This document shows, piece after piece, positions 47,777 to 56,869 of a stretch of 64,000 bases of DNA. The DNA is from MFD04580-c1 sp963702995 (GTDB taxonomy: Bacteria; Planctomycetota; Phycisphaerae; Tepidisphaerales; Tepidisphaeraceae): the NCBI GenBank assembly GCA_963702995.1, contig OY969783.1, forward strand, positions 3,410,001-3,474,000, read 5' to 3'. The notes beneath the pieces are model-generated. The model saw nothing but the letters and a program-made list of their open reading frames with translations. It made no database searches and was not told the origin of the DNA. How positions within the stretch are numbered: the stretch's first letter is position 1; every line of letters starts with the position of its first letter. The position numbers were made by a program, and so were the translations under genes.

Positions 47777-50073
47777 TCAATCCCCCGCCTCGAGGCAATC
47801 CACCGGCAATAGCCCTTTCGTGGCGCGCAGCCCGATCGAATGCCAAGGGCCGCCGGGGAGAGTGTCGGCTGACCAGATGGGGGCGGAGGCTTCGACCTTC
47901 GGCGCGTTCAGGTCGGTGGTGCCGGCGGGATGGCCGTCAACCAGGACTTCGACGGTGCCATAGTCGGGGCCTTTCGGGGCGTAAAGGATCGCCCGCTTCG
48001 CCTTCACGCACCACTGAACGGCCGCCCCTTCTTCCTTGGAGACGGCGCCCAGGTTGAAGCGGAACGCGCCCGATCGCACCTCGTACCAGCGGCCGGGCTC
48101 TTCGGCGGAGTCGAGCAAGGCCGCGGTGTACAGGTAGGGCACGCGCTGGCCGCGGGGGAGGCCGCGGACTTTGAAGGAAGGGACGAACAGATAGCTGTTG
48201 CGGTCCACCAGGAGGCCGATCATGCCGCTCCCCTCGGCGACGACGGAAGAGGCTTCGCCCGCGTCGATATCGTCGTCGAACCCTTCGCCGGACGAGGCGG
48301 GGCGCGTGGCGGCGTCGCCCATGCCCGTGTCGCCCGTGGCGGGGGCGGGTCGGCCGGCGTCGTCGGACAACATTGGCAGGTCGCCGCCGGAGGAGGTGGC
48401 CGGCTGGCTCGACGCGCCCGGCTCCGTCGAATGGGCGGACGGCATCGTCTCGCCGGGCCGCGTGGTCGCGGGCGGCAACATGGGGCGGCCGCTCCCTTCT
48501 CCCCAGACGGGCTTCCCGTCCAGGTAGACCGTCTGCCCGCCCTTTCGGTGGACGACCGAAACCTTCCACAACTCGCGCGGCCCGGCCTCTCCGGAGCCGA
48601 GCGACGCGACGTGCCCACCCTCGTCAACCCGGACGACCTGCCAGTGCGTCCCCTCGATCTGCAAGCCAGTATGCCGCGTGAGCATGATCGGGTGGATCGT
48701 CGCGCCGGCGGTCGGCCGGTCGGGCCGACGGGCGCGGCGTAGTCCCACATGAGCCGCATCGATCCATGCAGACGAAACGCGGCCGTAATCCGGTACTCAT
48801 CGAACCCCTGCCGCAGCATCGCCACGCTCGGGCCTTCCTGGCCTGAGAGGTGAAAGCCGGACTCGCGAAGCGGCTGGCCCCACGGCCGCTGGGCAAGGTT
48901 GATCGTCCCCAGGCCCGACGCATCGCGCGCGGGGAAGGCGACGTGAAGGAGGCCGCCCGCATCGACGCCGCCGGAGAAGGTCTGCCCCCAGATACCCTTC
49001 GCCTCGTTCTCGACGTCCTCGTTGTGCCAGATCGACCCGCTCCGGGCCAATGTCCATGCGGCGGGGTCTTCGGCGCGATCGAGCGGCGCGTCGAACATCG
49101 CCTGAAAGGATCGATTCATCGCCAGCGAGGTCGCCGGGGCGTGCACGGTGTCGCCCGTGACGAACGCCGGCCCAAAGGCGAGCAGGGGCGGCCGATACCT
49201 GCCGGCATCCGCCTGCTGCACCAGGATCGGCTTGGACCAAGGGCCTTCTGGCGTAGTCGCGGTCATTACGAACAGGTCGCCCCCGAACGGCGACTGATCG
49301 GACGACGCGACGAGCAACCAGTCGGCCTTGCGGCGGATCAGCGTCGGGCCGTACTGGCGGTTGTTGGGGCCGAGCGGGTCGGCCCCGCTGCTGTGGCGGA
49401 AGATCGGCTCATTCGATCGGGTGAAGGGTCCTTGCGGCTTGTCGGCCCAGGCATAGGCGAGGCCGCCGTCGCGCTCGTCGGTGCGGCGCCAGGCGTAGAT
49501 CATGTGATAGCGGTGGCTGGCGGCGTCGTAGGCGACGCTGACGCGAGCCAAGTCGCCCCCCGAATGGCCGTCCCCGTCGAAAGCCTGGGGGTCTTCGGGC
49601 AACGCCGCGCCGAGCCCTTCCCACGATTTGCCGCCGTCGCGCGAGCGGAAGACGACGCATCGCCCCGGCCGCCCGCGCATGCCGGCGGGGTACTCGCCGA
49701 CGTAGAGGTACCAGTCCGCGCTCACGGGGTCGGCGAAGAGGATTGGATTGATCGGCCACTCGTAAGGCGTCACGCCGCGATGGATGGGGTTGCCCGGGAC
49801 GCGCTCGAAGGTGTCGTAGGAAGGGTCGCCAAAAACCGGGTGCCGGAGCCAATCGTCCAGGTGTTTCTGGCGGGCGTACTCGACCGGCCCGACGAACTTG
49901 CGCACGACCGGCTGGGTCGTCGCCGCTCCGTTCCCGGTGGCGCCCCGCGGGGTGACGGATCGACAGCCGGCCGCGACAGCGAACACCGCCGCGACGAAGG
50001 CGCTGATGCGCCCGATCGTTCTGGGTTGAGCGGCCCACCGGCCGCATTCCCCGTTTCGAACGCTTGGCATCAT
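47777..50073 (-). CDS. Lipoprotein with GH43-like five-bladed propeller domain, frameshifted
   Basis: The start MMPSVRNGECGRWAAQPRTI leads to a lipobox AVFAVAAGC, so it is a lipoprotein. Residues about 50-420 resemble a GH43/GH62-type beta-propeller: YEWPINPILFADPVSADWYL, CVVFRSRDGGKSWEG, SVAYDAASHRYHMIYAW, DKPQGPFTRSNEPIF, NNRQYGPTLIRRKADWLLVA. Near 48715-48722 the frame shifts and a second domain follows (MLTRHTGLQIEGTHWQVVRV, SYLFVPSFKVRGLPRGQRVP, VEVLVDGHPAGTTDLNAPKV) with a Ser/Ala/Pro linker. It is next to a GH51 arabinofuranosidase, so arabinan or arabinoxylan is a likely substrate; catalytic residues were not assigned. Confidence 0.78.
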
Positions 50074-50174
50074 GGAAGCCCATTGTCTGAAGTCATTGAT
50101 AGCCGACCGCCGCCGCGGATCGTTCGCGAGCGATCTAAGGGCGATATGGTACTCATCCGGCGCCGTTCGTGGGA

Positions 50175-51692
50175 TCAGCGAAGCCGGATCTCCAGGCGTG
50201 TCACCGACGCGGCGAGGAACGTGTGCGTCAGGCCGACGGGGCTGCCCGCGGCCGGCGCTGACGTCGCCGCGGGGACCCTGGGGCTGACGGCCTCGGGATC
50301 GGCGAAGGTGTTGTGGGCCGACAGGTCCTCGTGCGTGAGAACCGTCGTGCGGCATTCGGAGAACGTTCGGCCGCCGAGGCCGATTTCAGCCTCGACCGGA
50401 TCGGCCGCATTCACATTCACGACCGTCAGCACCGCCGTGGCGCCACGCACCGAGGCCGAACCGGACAAGACCGGCATCTCGCGGCCCTCGGCCCCGACCG
50501 CGAACCGGACGGTGTTCGTCTCAAAGTTCACGCGAACGCTGCGCGCCCCCTGGTGCGGCTGGTACAGATCGAAGACATGATAGGTCGGCGTCAGCGCCAT
50601 CTTCTCCCCCTCCGTCAGGATGAGCGATTGGAGCACGTTGGCCACCTGGGCGATGTTGCACATCACCAGCTTGTCCGCGTGCCGGTTGAAGGCGTCGAGC
50701 GTGATCGCCGCGACCAGAGCGTCTCTTAGAGTGCTCTGCTGCCACAGATGCGCCGGGTCGCGGCCGGGCGTGGGGTAGTGCCAAGTCCCCCACTCGTCGA
50801 TCAGCAGGCCGACTTTGCGCCGCGGGTCAAACTCATCCATCACGGCGCGCTGCTCGATGATAAGCTGCTCCACGGCCGCCGCCTTGTGCAGCAGTTCGTA
50901 CCACTGGTTCACGTCGAACTGCGTCGCCGACGGGCCGGCCGTCCCGGCGTAGTAGTGGGCGCCCAGCCCGTGCAGGCGAAAGTTGAACCGATCGTCCGCG
51001 CCGGAGAGTTTCCTAAAGAATCGCCGCGTCCAATCCGGCTTGTTGCCGTCGGGCCCGCAGGCGATGAGGAACAGTTTCGTCCCCGAGAGATCGCGCAGGT
51101 AGGTGGCGAAACGCTTGTACTCGGCGGCGTAATCTTCCGGGCAGAAGTTGCCGCCACAACCCCAGTTTTCGTTCCCCACGCCCCAATAGTGGACGCCGAA
51201 CGGCATGGGCGAGCCATTGACCCCCCGCCGCCGGGCGAGGGTGCTGTCGCCGGCAAAGTTGCAGTACTCGACCCAGTCGCGCATCTCGCGAACGGTGCCG
51301 CTGCCGACGTTGCCGGCGAGATAGGGCTGGCACCGCAGATAGCGGCAGAGGGTCAGGAACTCGTGGGTTCCGAAGGCGTTGGTCTCGACGTTCTGTCCCC
51401 ACCAGAGGTTCATCCGTCGCGGCCGCTCCCGCCGCGGGCCGATGCCGTCCTCCCAGTGATAGTCGTCGGCATAGCACCCCCCCGGCCACCGAAGGACGGG
51501 CACCCGCAGCCGCTGAAGGGCCTCGAGCACGTCGGCCCGCAAGCCGCCGAGGTTGGGGATCGGCGACGATTCTCCCACCCAGAGCCCATCTTCAATGCAG
51601 GCGCCCAGATGCTCCGCGAACTGGCCGTGAAGCTCCGGTCGGATTGTTCCGATCGGCTCATCAAAGAGGAGAGAGATCCGCGTGCGGGGCAT
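50175..51692 (-). CDS. abfA: Alpha-N-arabinofuranosidase, GH51
   Basis: This 505-residue retaining arabinofuranosidase has a TIM barrel plus C-terminal beta-sandwich and releases terminal alpha-L-arabinofuranose from arabinan, arabinoxylan or oligosaccharides. The N-terminal block is GTIRPELHGQFAEHLGACIE and VLRWPGGCYADDYHWEDGIG. The catalytic acid/base is E175 in YWGVGNENWGCGG and the nucleophile E300 in GLLIDEWGTWH. No signal peptide is visible, so it is probably cytosolic and acts on imported oligosaccharides. It is the best-defined enzyme of this small carbohydrate locus. Confidence 0.95.
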   Translation of the reverse strand: MPRTRISLLFDEPIGTIRPELHGQFAEHLGACIEDGLWVGESSPIPNLGGLRADVLEALQRLRVPVLRWPGGCYADDYHWEDGIGPRRERPRRMNLWWGQNVETNAFGTHEFLTLCRYLRCQPYLAGNVGSGTVREMRDWVEYCNFAGDSTLARRRGVNGSPMPFGVHYWGVGNENWGCGGNFCPEDYAAEYKRFATYLRDLSGTKLFLIACGPDGNKPDWTRRFFRKLSGADDRFNFRLHGLGAHYYAGTAGPSATQFDVNQWYELLHKAAAVEQLIIEQRAVMDEFDPRRKVGLLIDEWGTWHYPTPGRDPAHLWQQSTLRDALVAAITLDAFNRHADKLVMCNIAQVANVLQSLILTEGEKMALTPTYHVFDLYQPHQGARSVRVNFETNTVRFAVGAEGREMPVLSGSASVRGATAVLTVVNVNAADPVEAEIGLGGRTFSECRTTVLTHEDLSAHNTFADPEAVSPRVPAATSAPAAGSPVGLTHTFLAASVTRLEIRLR

Positions 51693-51761
51693 CGCCCCAT
51701 GGGTAACGGGAACGGCGGGTGGAGTAAAGCCGCCGCTCTCGCCCTTCGACCGCGCCGCGAC

Positions 51762-52181
51762 TCACTTGCCAGCGGGCGACGGCGCGTCGCTCGCTTCGGC
51801 CAACTCGGCTTCGGCTTCAAGCTCCCAATACTGCACCGCCTCCAAAGCGACCGGGCCGGCAATGCCTACCTTGAACTGCCCATCAACGGTCTCTTCCAGT
51901 TTCTTCATTCTTTTGACCGCCGCCTCCAGCGCCGCGCGCCGCGCCGCCAGATCCGGCGCAAGACGGAGCTGAGTCTTGGCTAATCGAGCCGACCAGTGGC
52001 AGACCGCTTCGATGTCCAGCAACCCCTGCTGGTACATGGCGAAAGAATCGTGAAAGCCCTTCTCGGCGATCGCGACCTGATCCTGGGCCCGGGAAGGCCG
52101 CGTCGCGGGCTCGGTTCCGGCATACAGAGTCGAATAGCACATCACGATCAGCAACGCCGCGAGTTGGCTGGCGGGTTTCAT
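51762..52181 (-). CDS. Small secreted helical protein
   Basis: This 139-residue protein starts MKPASQLAALLIVMCYSTLY then AGTEPA, a clear signal peptide. The mature part is two or three long amphipathic helices (DQVAIAEKGFHDSFAMYQQG, RRAALEAAVKRMKKLEETVD, GPVALEAVQYWELEAEAELA). This resembles the periplasmic helical-hairpin proteins that occur beside planctomycete TolC/efflux genes, but no such gene is adjacent. Function is unknown. Confidence 0.65.
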   Translation of the reverse strand: MKPASQLAALLIVMCYSTLYAGTEPATRPSRAQDQVAIAEKGFHDSFAMYQQGLLDIEAVCHWSARLAKTQLRLAPDLAARRAALEAAVKRMKKLEETVDGQFKVGIAGPVALEAVQYWELEAEAELAEASDAPSPAGK

Positions 52182-52252
52182 GCGGAGAAGCGTACAACCT
52201 CGCATCATGCGCCGGAACGGCAATTACCGGCTCAAGCGAGCGACGGCGGCCG

Positions 52253-52423
52253 TTACATCGCATGCTCAATGATGTTCCACTTGTCGGCGAGATGGACACC
52301 CATCGCCGAGAAGACGGCGATGATGCCGAGTGCGAGCATGCCCAGGAGAAGGGCGTATTCGATGCTGGCGGCGCCCGACTCATCACCAGACAGCTTGACG
52401 AACAAAGTGCGTAGCGCGGCCAT
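52253..52423 (-). CDS. Flp/Fap-type pilin subunit
   Basis: This is a 56-residue type IVb pilin. Start ATG 52423 has GGAGA eight bases upstream. The sequence ESGAASIEYALLLGMLALGI carries the prepilin peptidase site (cleavage before the hydrophobic helix, with the conserved EY) and one transmembrane helix. Such subunits form Tad-type pili for adhesion. No tad secretion genes are in the window, so it depends on machinery elsewhere. Confidence 0.88.
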   Translation of the reverse strand: MAALRTLFVKLSGDESGAASIEYALLLGMLALGIIAVFSAMGVHLADKWNIIEHAM

Positions 52424-52705
52424 GGCGTTGGTCTCCAAAAAAGGCGCCCAGGATGGTCAGAAAGAGAGAAGGACGGACGATCGGCGAAGCGGTCGGCTCC
52501 GCCACGTTTGATCGCCGCGGTTTTGGATCGGCCAGCGATTGAACCGGCGATCCGTTGCCTCACCGGAAAGAGCCCGGTGATGGAGAGGAATGTACCCCAG
52601 GATTTCCCAAGGACAAATCCGCGGCCCGTATTGTACGGCGGCCGTGCCAGCGAGGGCCCGATCGCGCGGCAACGCACGATTTATCGGACATTCGAATCCG
52701 CACGC

Positions 52706-52746
52706 CAACAGAACGCCCGAGCGACCATCGCTCGGGCGTTCTGTTG
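52706..52746. terminator. 19-bp perfect stem hairpin
   Basis: CAACAGAACGCCCGAGCGA and its exact complement surround a 3-base loop. It sits 31 bases after the stop of the minus-strand lipoprotein gene. The stem is strong but lacks a long U-tract. Confidence 0.75.
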
Positions 52747-52777
52747 CATCGATCTCAGATTCGCGGGGCGCCGGGGA

Positions 52778-53491
52778 TCAGATGCTCGGGTCGGTCAGGA
52801 CGGCCGCCATAATGCGGTGGGTGACGATGCGGGCCGCATCCATGTCGCTGTCGGGCCAGGAGGCCGAGTTCTTGGTCAGGTCCTGGATGGTAGAAAGCAG
52901 ATTCGCGCGGAGCTTGGGGCCGTCGATCGTGTTGGGGACATCGACACGCCAGACGCCGCCCTGATCCATGAAGTCGATCTTGAGCGACTTCAGGTTGTGC
53001 CCCTCGGCGATCGTGGCGATCGCGTGGCCGCCGTTGGCGGGGTCCGCGGTGACGCTGATGAAGGAGTCGTCGTAGGTCTTATCGATGTCCTTGATCTTGA
53101 ATGAGTACTTGTACTTGTCGTTCCAAACCTTGCCGAAGGCGTCGATGGCGTCGTCCAGGTCCTTCGTGTCGGGCTTCGTGCCGTCGATTCGGTTTTTGTC
53201 GTCGGCGAGGAAGTACCCGGTCATGTCCTTGAAATTGTTCCGGTCCGTAGCGTTTTCGACGACGTGCTCGATCACTGCCTTCGCATCCTTCAACTGGCTC
53301 GTGCCCGTCGGGCTGACGGCGGCGCGGGCGTCGTGCGTCATCTGCTCCACGCCCGTTGCGACACGGTTCGAGGTTGGCGCGGTGGTGGACGACGAATCCG
53401 TGGAAGATGTCGTCCCGCTGTCTTTGTTGCAGCCGAGGTTCCACATCCCCAGCGACAGGCCGGCGGCCGCGAATAAAACCAGGTGCCTCAT
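52778..53491 (-). CDS. Lipoprotein of unknown function
   Basis: This 237-residue protein has a strong site (GAGGAG) before ATG 53491. Its signal sequence MRHLVLFAAAGLSLGMWNLG is followed by Cys and a Ser/Thr-rich linker of about 25 residues. The mature domain is soluble (LKDAKAVIEHVVENATDRNN, FKDMTGYFLADDKNR, AFGKVWNDKYKYSFKIKDID, SFISVTADPANGGHAIATIA) and ends with helices. It has the size and strand pattern of periplasmic NTF2- or SnoaL-like folds, but no specific family was recognised. The hairpin at 52706-52746 probably ends its transcript. Confidence 0.75.
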   Translation of the reverse strand: MRHLVLFAAAGLSLGMWNLGCNKDSGTTSSTDSSSTTAPTSNRVATGVEQMTHDARAAVSPTGTSQLKDAKAVIEHVVENATDRNNFKDMTGYFLADDKNRIDGTKPDTKDLDDAIDAFGKVWNDKYKYSFKIKDIDKTYDDSFISVTADPANGGHAIATIAEGHNLKSLKIDFMDQGGVWRVDVPNTIDGPKLRANLLSTIQDLTKNSASWPDSDMDAARIVTHRIMAAVLTDPSI

Positions 53492-53960
53492 GTTCGTCTC
53501 CTCTTGTCGGAACGCCCGCCCGCCAGAGCATGCACACGCGGCACGCCGCTGCGACGGGAGGAACGCCTCCGTCCCATTCGCTTCCACGCCTCGTGTCACG
53601 GGAAGCGGGGGACCGGACGCAAACGTTGCGCCCGGCTCGCGCTTCCGTCGGCCGCACGGGACAAATCCGACTTCGTCCGGAAGCCCTCTTGTCGAGTTCG
53701 GTAGGGCAGTACTTCTCGAAAGCTGAGGCCGCTCGCCAGAAGTACGACAAAAGGGCTCGAACGGTCCGGGAGGACTACGGGTCCCCCAACCGATCTCTCA
53801 CCCCTTTCCGGCTCGTTCGAACGCGAGAAAACGTGCCGAGCCAAAGCTGCCGATAAGCATTTGGGTGCGACGGTAACCCGGGCCGGTGATCTCAAATCGC
53901 GGGTCGTCAGAGGATCGATCGCGCCCTTGCCAACAAACGCCCACTTTAGGGCATGGATGT

Positions 53961-55547
53961 ATGAGCGGTGCCCCAAGTGTTTTGCCACGCGGCCGGGCCA
54001 ACCAGGGCGTATTCGACGCGGAGGTTGCCGAAGGGACGCTGTCGGCGGCGCCGAGGCGGCGTCGAGACGCCAGCCCGCTCGGCCGCTCGCTCGGGCTGGT
54101 CACCCTTGGCTGGTTCTTCGGCTCGGTCTGGATGAACGCGACCACCGGCGCCGCTGACGCTGTTTGCCAGGGGCCTGGGCGCGACGCGATTCCAGTTCGG
54201 CCTCCTCGCCGCCATTCCCTTCCTCGCTTCCCTGATCTCGTTGCCGGCGAGCCTGGTGATCGAGCGGACCGGCCGCCGGAAGGGGATCTTCCTCCTCGGG
54301 CTCTATGCCCAGCGATTCCTCTGGCTTCCGATTGCGCTCGCGCCGCTCTACGTCATCTGCCGCGGCGGCGCCCGGCGGCCGAAACTGCAATCGCACTCTT
54401 TTTTGTGCTGATGCTCGCCATGCACGCGGCCGGGGCGTTCGGGTCGCCGGCGTGGATCAGTTGGATGACCGACATCGTCCCCGATCGGATTCGCGGCCGA
54501 TACTTCGTGCGCCGCCGCCAGTGGGGCCTGGTGTCCGCGATCCCGGCGGCAATCGTTGTCGGCTGGTTGCTCGATCGGTCAAGCTCCCGCGATTCGGTCG
54601 GCCCGCTCTATCTGACGCCTTCGGTTCGGGCCTGCGCGATCATCTTTCTCTGTGCCGCCGTCTTCGGGGCCGCTGACATTCACCTGTTCCAGTACCTGCC
54701 CGAGCGGCCGCACGCGCCCCGGTCGGGGGCGGAGCTGCTGGCCTCGCTGGCGGAGCCGCTCCGCGATCGGCGGTTCCTCCGCTTTTCGGCCGTCATCGGC
54801 AGCATGACCTTCGCCTTCAATTTCCTCGGCCAGTTCATCACGCTTTACGTCATCGAACGCGTGCATGTCAGGAACACGGCAAACCAGATGATGCTGATGG
54901 TCGGCCCGATGATCGCCCAGCTCCTGGTGCTTCCCCTGTGGGGTCGGGCGGCCGATCGGGTCGGCCGCAAGCCGCTGCTGATCATCGCCGGGCTTGGGCT
55001 TGTCCCGGTTGGGCTGGGGTGGTCGTTTGTGCATGAAGGGAACGCTTGGCTGGGGTACGCCCTGTCGGCCATCGGCGTGGCGCTCTGGACCGGCGTCGAT
55101 ATCGCCAACTTCGACGAAGTGATCGAGCGCTCGGACGTTCACGCCGCCTCGGCAAGCGGCCGCCGTGGCGGAAGCGGGTACATCTCCGTCAACAGCGTGA
55201 TCGTGAACCTCTCGGGCTGCTTCGGCGGCCTCGCCGCCGGCGCCGTCGCCCAGAGGCTGGGGGATTGGCAGTTCCAAATCCCCGGGCTCAAGACCTTGAC
55301 GTTCTATGACGCGCTGTTCGCCCTCAGCGCGGTCGTTCGGCTGGCGGCCGTCGTCGCCTGTCTTGCCTTCGTCACCGAGCCCGGCGCCAAGAGCGTCTTC
55401 GACGCGCTCCGATTCCTCGCCGGCGACATCCGACGATCGCTCGCCCGCTCAATGGTCGCGCCGTTGCGGCGATTGCCGCTGGCAAGACCAGACCGATTGC
55501 GGCCGCTTCCTCGGGCCGCCGACACACCGAAAAGGAAGGCGGCCTGA
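53961..55547 (+). CDS. Major facilitator superfamily transporter, two frame breaks
   Basis: This polytopic transporter is about 528 residues with repairs. From ATG 53961 (MSGAPSVLPRGRANQGVFDA) the first segment is GLVTLGWFFGSVWMNATTG. The frame breaks near 54147-54152 and resumes PLTLFARGLGATRFQFGLLA, GRRKGIFLLGLYAQRFLWLP. At a CCC run (54371-54373) it returns to the first frame as PAAETAIALFFVLMLAMHAA, then DIVPDRIRGRYFVRRRQWG (an MFS cytoplasmic-loop motif), WGRAADRVGRKPLLIIAGLG and the second bundle. The RxxGRYFxRR-type loop resembles MFS proteins of planctomycetes and chlorobi. The substrate is unknown. Confidence 0.82.
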   Translation: MSGAPSVLPRGRANQGVFDAEVAEGTLSAAPRRRRDASPLGRSLGLVTLGWFFGSVWMNATTGAADAVCQGPGRDAIPVRPPRRHSLPRFPDLVAGEPGDRADRPPEGDLPPRALCPAIPLASDCARAALRHLPRRRPAAETAIALFFVLMLAMHAAGAFGSPAWISWMTDIVPDRIRGRYFVRRRQWGLVSAIPAAIVVGWLLDRSSSRDSVGPLYLTPSVRACAIIFLCAAVFGAADIHLFQYLPERPHAPRSGAELLASLAEPLRDRRFLRFSAVIGSMTFAFNFLGQFITLYVIERVHVRNTANQMMLMVGPMIAQLLVLPLWGRAADRVGRKPLLIIAGLGLVPVGLGWSFVHEGNAWLGYALSAIGVALWTGVDIANFDEVIERSDVHAASASGRRGGSGYISVNSVIVNLSGCFGGLAAGAVAQRLGDWQFQIPGLKTLTFYDALFALSAVVRLAAVVACLAFVTEPGAKSVFDALRFLAGDIRRSLARSMVAPLRRLPLARPDRLRPLPRAADTPKRKAA

Positions 55548-55576
55548 CACGCGGCGCAGCGTAACCGTCTGCTCGG

Positions 55577-55642
55577 GAACGCCGACGTCCCCGTCGGCCT
55601 TCTCGTCGAGCCGACGAGGGCTTCGGCTCTCCCAGGCTCGGC
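55577..55642. repeat. Inverted repeat I
   Basis: GGGAACGCCGACGTCCCCGT pairs imperfectly with GAGCCGACGAGGGCTTCGGC and CTCCCAG further right. Related text occurs at 26222-26278. The element fills part of the gap between the MFS gene and the first TPM gene. Confidence 0.55.
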
Positions 55643-55753
55643 CCCACCCGCCATTCCCGATCGATTCTCGCTTCTCAAACTCCCGACGCTCGCTTAGCCT
55701 ACGGCCAACTTGAGGGACGCCGGTTACGCGGCGGTCACATTCGGAGACATTCA

Positions 55754-56734
55754 ATGCATAAATCTGACAAGCGGCTGGCGCGGGGTTGGACCTTCGCCCT
55801 ATTCGCAATCACCTGCCTGCTATTCGGCGGCCGCGCTGCGCTGGCGATGCCGCGGCCGCTCGTGCTCGACACCGCCGGCTTCTTCAAGTCGGAGGCGGTC
55901 AATCACGCGAACGACGTCATCCACTCCATCAAGCAGCGTTACGGCAAAGACGTCATGATCGAGACGTACACCGGCGTGCCTGAAGAGTTAAGGGCTGACT
56001 TCGACCGCAAGGGGAAGGTTCGTTTCTTCGAAGAATGGAGCGAGCATCGCTTCCGCAACCTCGGCGTTGACGGGCTCTATATCCTCATCACCAAGAGCCC
56101 GGGGCGGCTCCAGGTCACGGTCGGGAACAACACGCAGCGGAAGCTGTTCACGGTTGCCGACCGCGAAGAGCTGAACAAGCTAATGAGCACCGCCTTCCGG
56201 GAACGGCGTTTTGATGAGGGGCTGACGGAAGGGATCGATTTCGTCGAGAAGCGGCTCGAGCGGAACACCGGCGGAGTCGGCGTCAACCGCCCGCCTGTCC
56301 TGCCTTTGAGCGGCGGAATGCCCGCCACGGCCCCTTCCACGCCGCCCCCGGCGACGCTGCCGCCCACGAACCCGCCGACCACGCTCCCCCCTGTCGGGAC
56401 GCTCCCTTCCCCGGCGACGCTCCCCGCCGCCGCCCCGACCACGATGCCTGAATCCCCTGCGACCGCCGCCGCCGAAACCCGTCCGACGACCGATCCCGCT
56501 GGCACCATCCCGACGCCGCCCAAGGCGGCCACCGGCGCCGATCTGCCGCGCGGTGCCCAGGGGGAGACGCAGCGGCCGACGCCGGCGCCAGGGGATTCGG
56601 ACAAGGGGGGCGGCGCCGACTTCGCCCCCGACACCGGACCCCAACCGGCGACTCCGCCACCACCGGGAGCTCCGAATACGCCCGGCGCCACGGCGGCCCC
56701 GACTAACGGCCTCACCCTCGGTGCGGCCGCCTGA
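55754..56734 (+). CDS. TPM-domain exported protein (TLP18.3/Psb32/MOLO-1 type), copy 1
   Basis: This 326-residue protein has a signal peptide (LARGWTFALFAITCLLFGGR, cleavage after ALA). The TPM domain covers about 35-165: VLDTAGFFKSEAVNHANDVI, KDVMIETYTGVPEELR, GVDGLYILITKSPGRLQVTV, TQRKLFTVADREELNKLMST, RFDEGLTEGIDFVEKRLE. The remaining 155 residues are Pro/Thr/Ala-rich and disordered. TPM proteins are periplasmic or membrane-attached, and some have acid phosphatase or quality-control roles. No transmembrane anchor follows the domain here. Confidence 0.82.
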   Translation: MHKSDKRLARGWTFALFAITCLLFGGRAALAMPRPLVLDTAGFFKSEAVNHANDVIHSIKQRYGKDVMIETYTGVPEELRADFDRKGKVRFFEEWSEHRFRNLGVDGLYILITKSPGRLQVTVGNNTQRKLFTVADREELNKLMSTAFRERRFDEGLTEGIDFVEKRLERNTGGVGVNRPPVLPLSGGMPATAPSTPPPATLPPTNPPTTLPPVGTLPSPATLPAAAPTTMPESPATAAAETRPTTDPAGTIPTPPKAATGADLPRGAQGETQRPTPAPGDSDKGGGADFAPDTGPQPATPPPPGAPNTPGATAAPTNGLTLGAAA

Positions 56735-56869
56735 TTCGAAAGTTCGCGCGGATTTCCACTACCGGGCGCTACGCGAATGGCATACCGTCCCGCGAGGTGC
56801 GTTAGAACGCGTCGAGACCGTCGATCAATCGCCGCGGCTTTCGCGGCGCACGGATAGGAGGAGTTTCTC

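Noticed and set aside
52778..53491. Assignment of the lipoprotein to a known enzyme family
   Set aside because: Strand order hints at an NTF2-like fold but no diagnostic residues were found.
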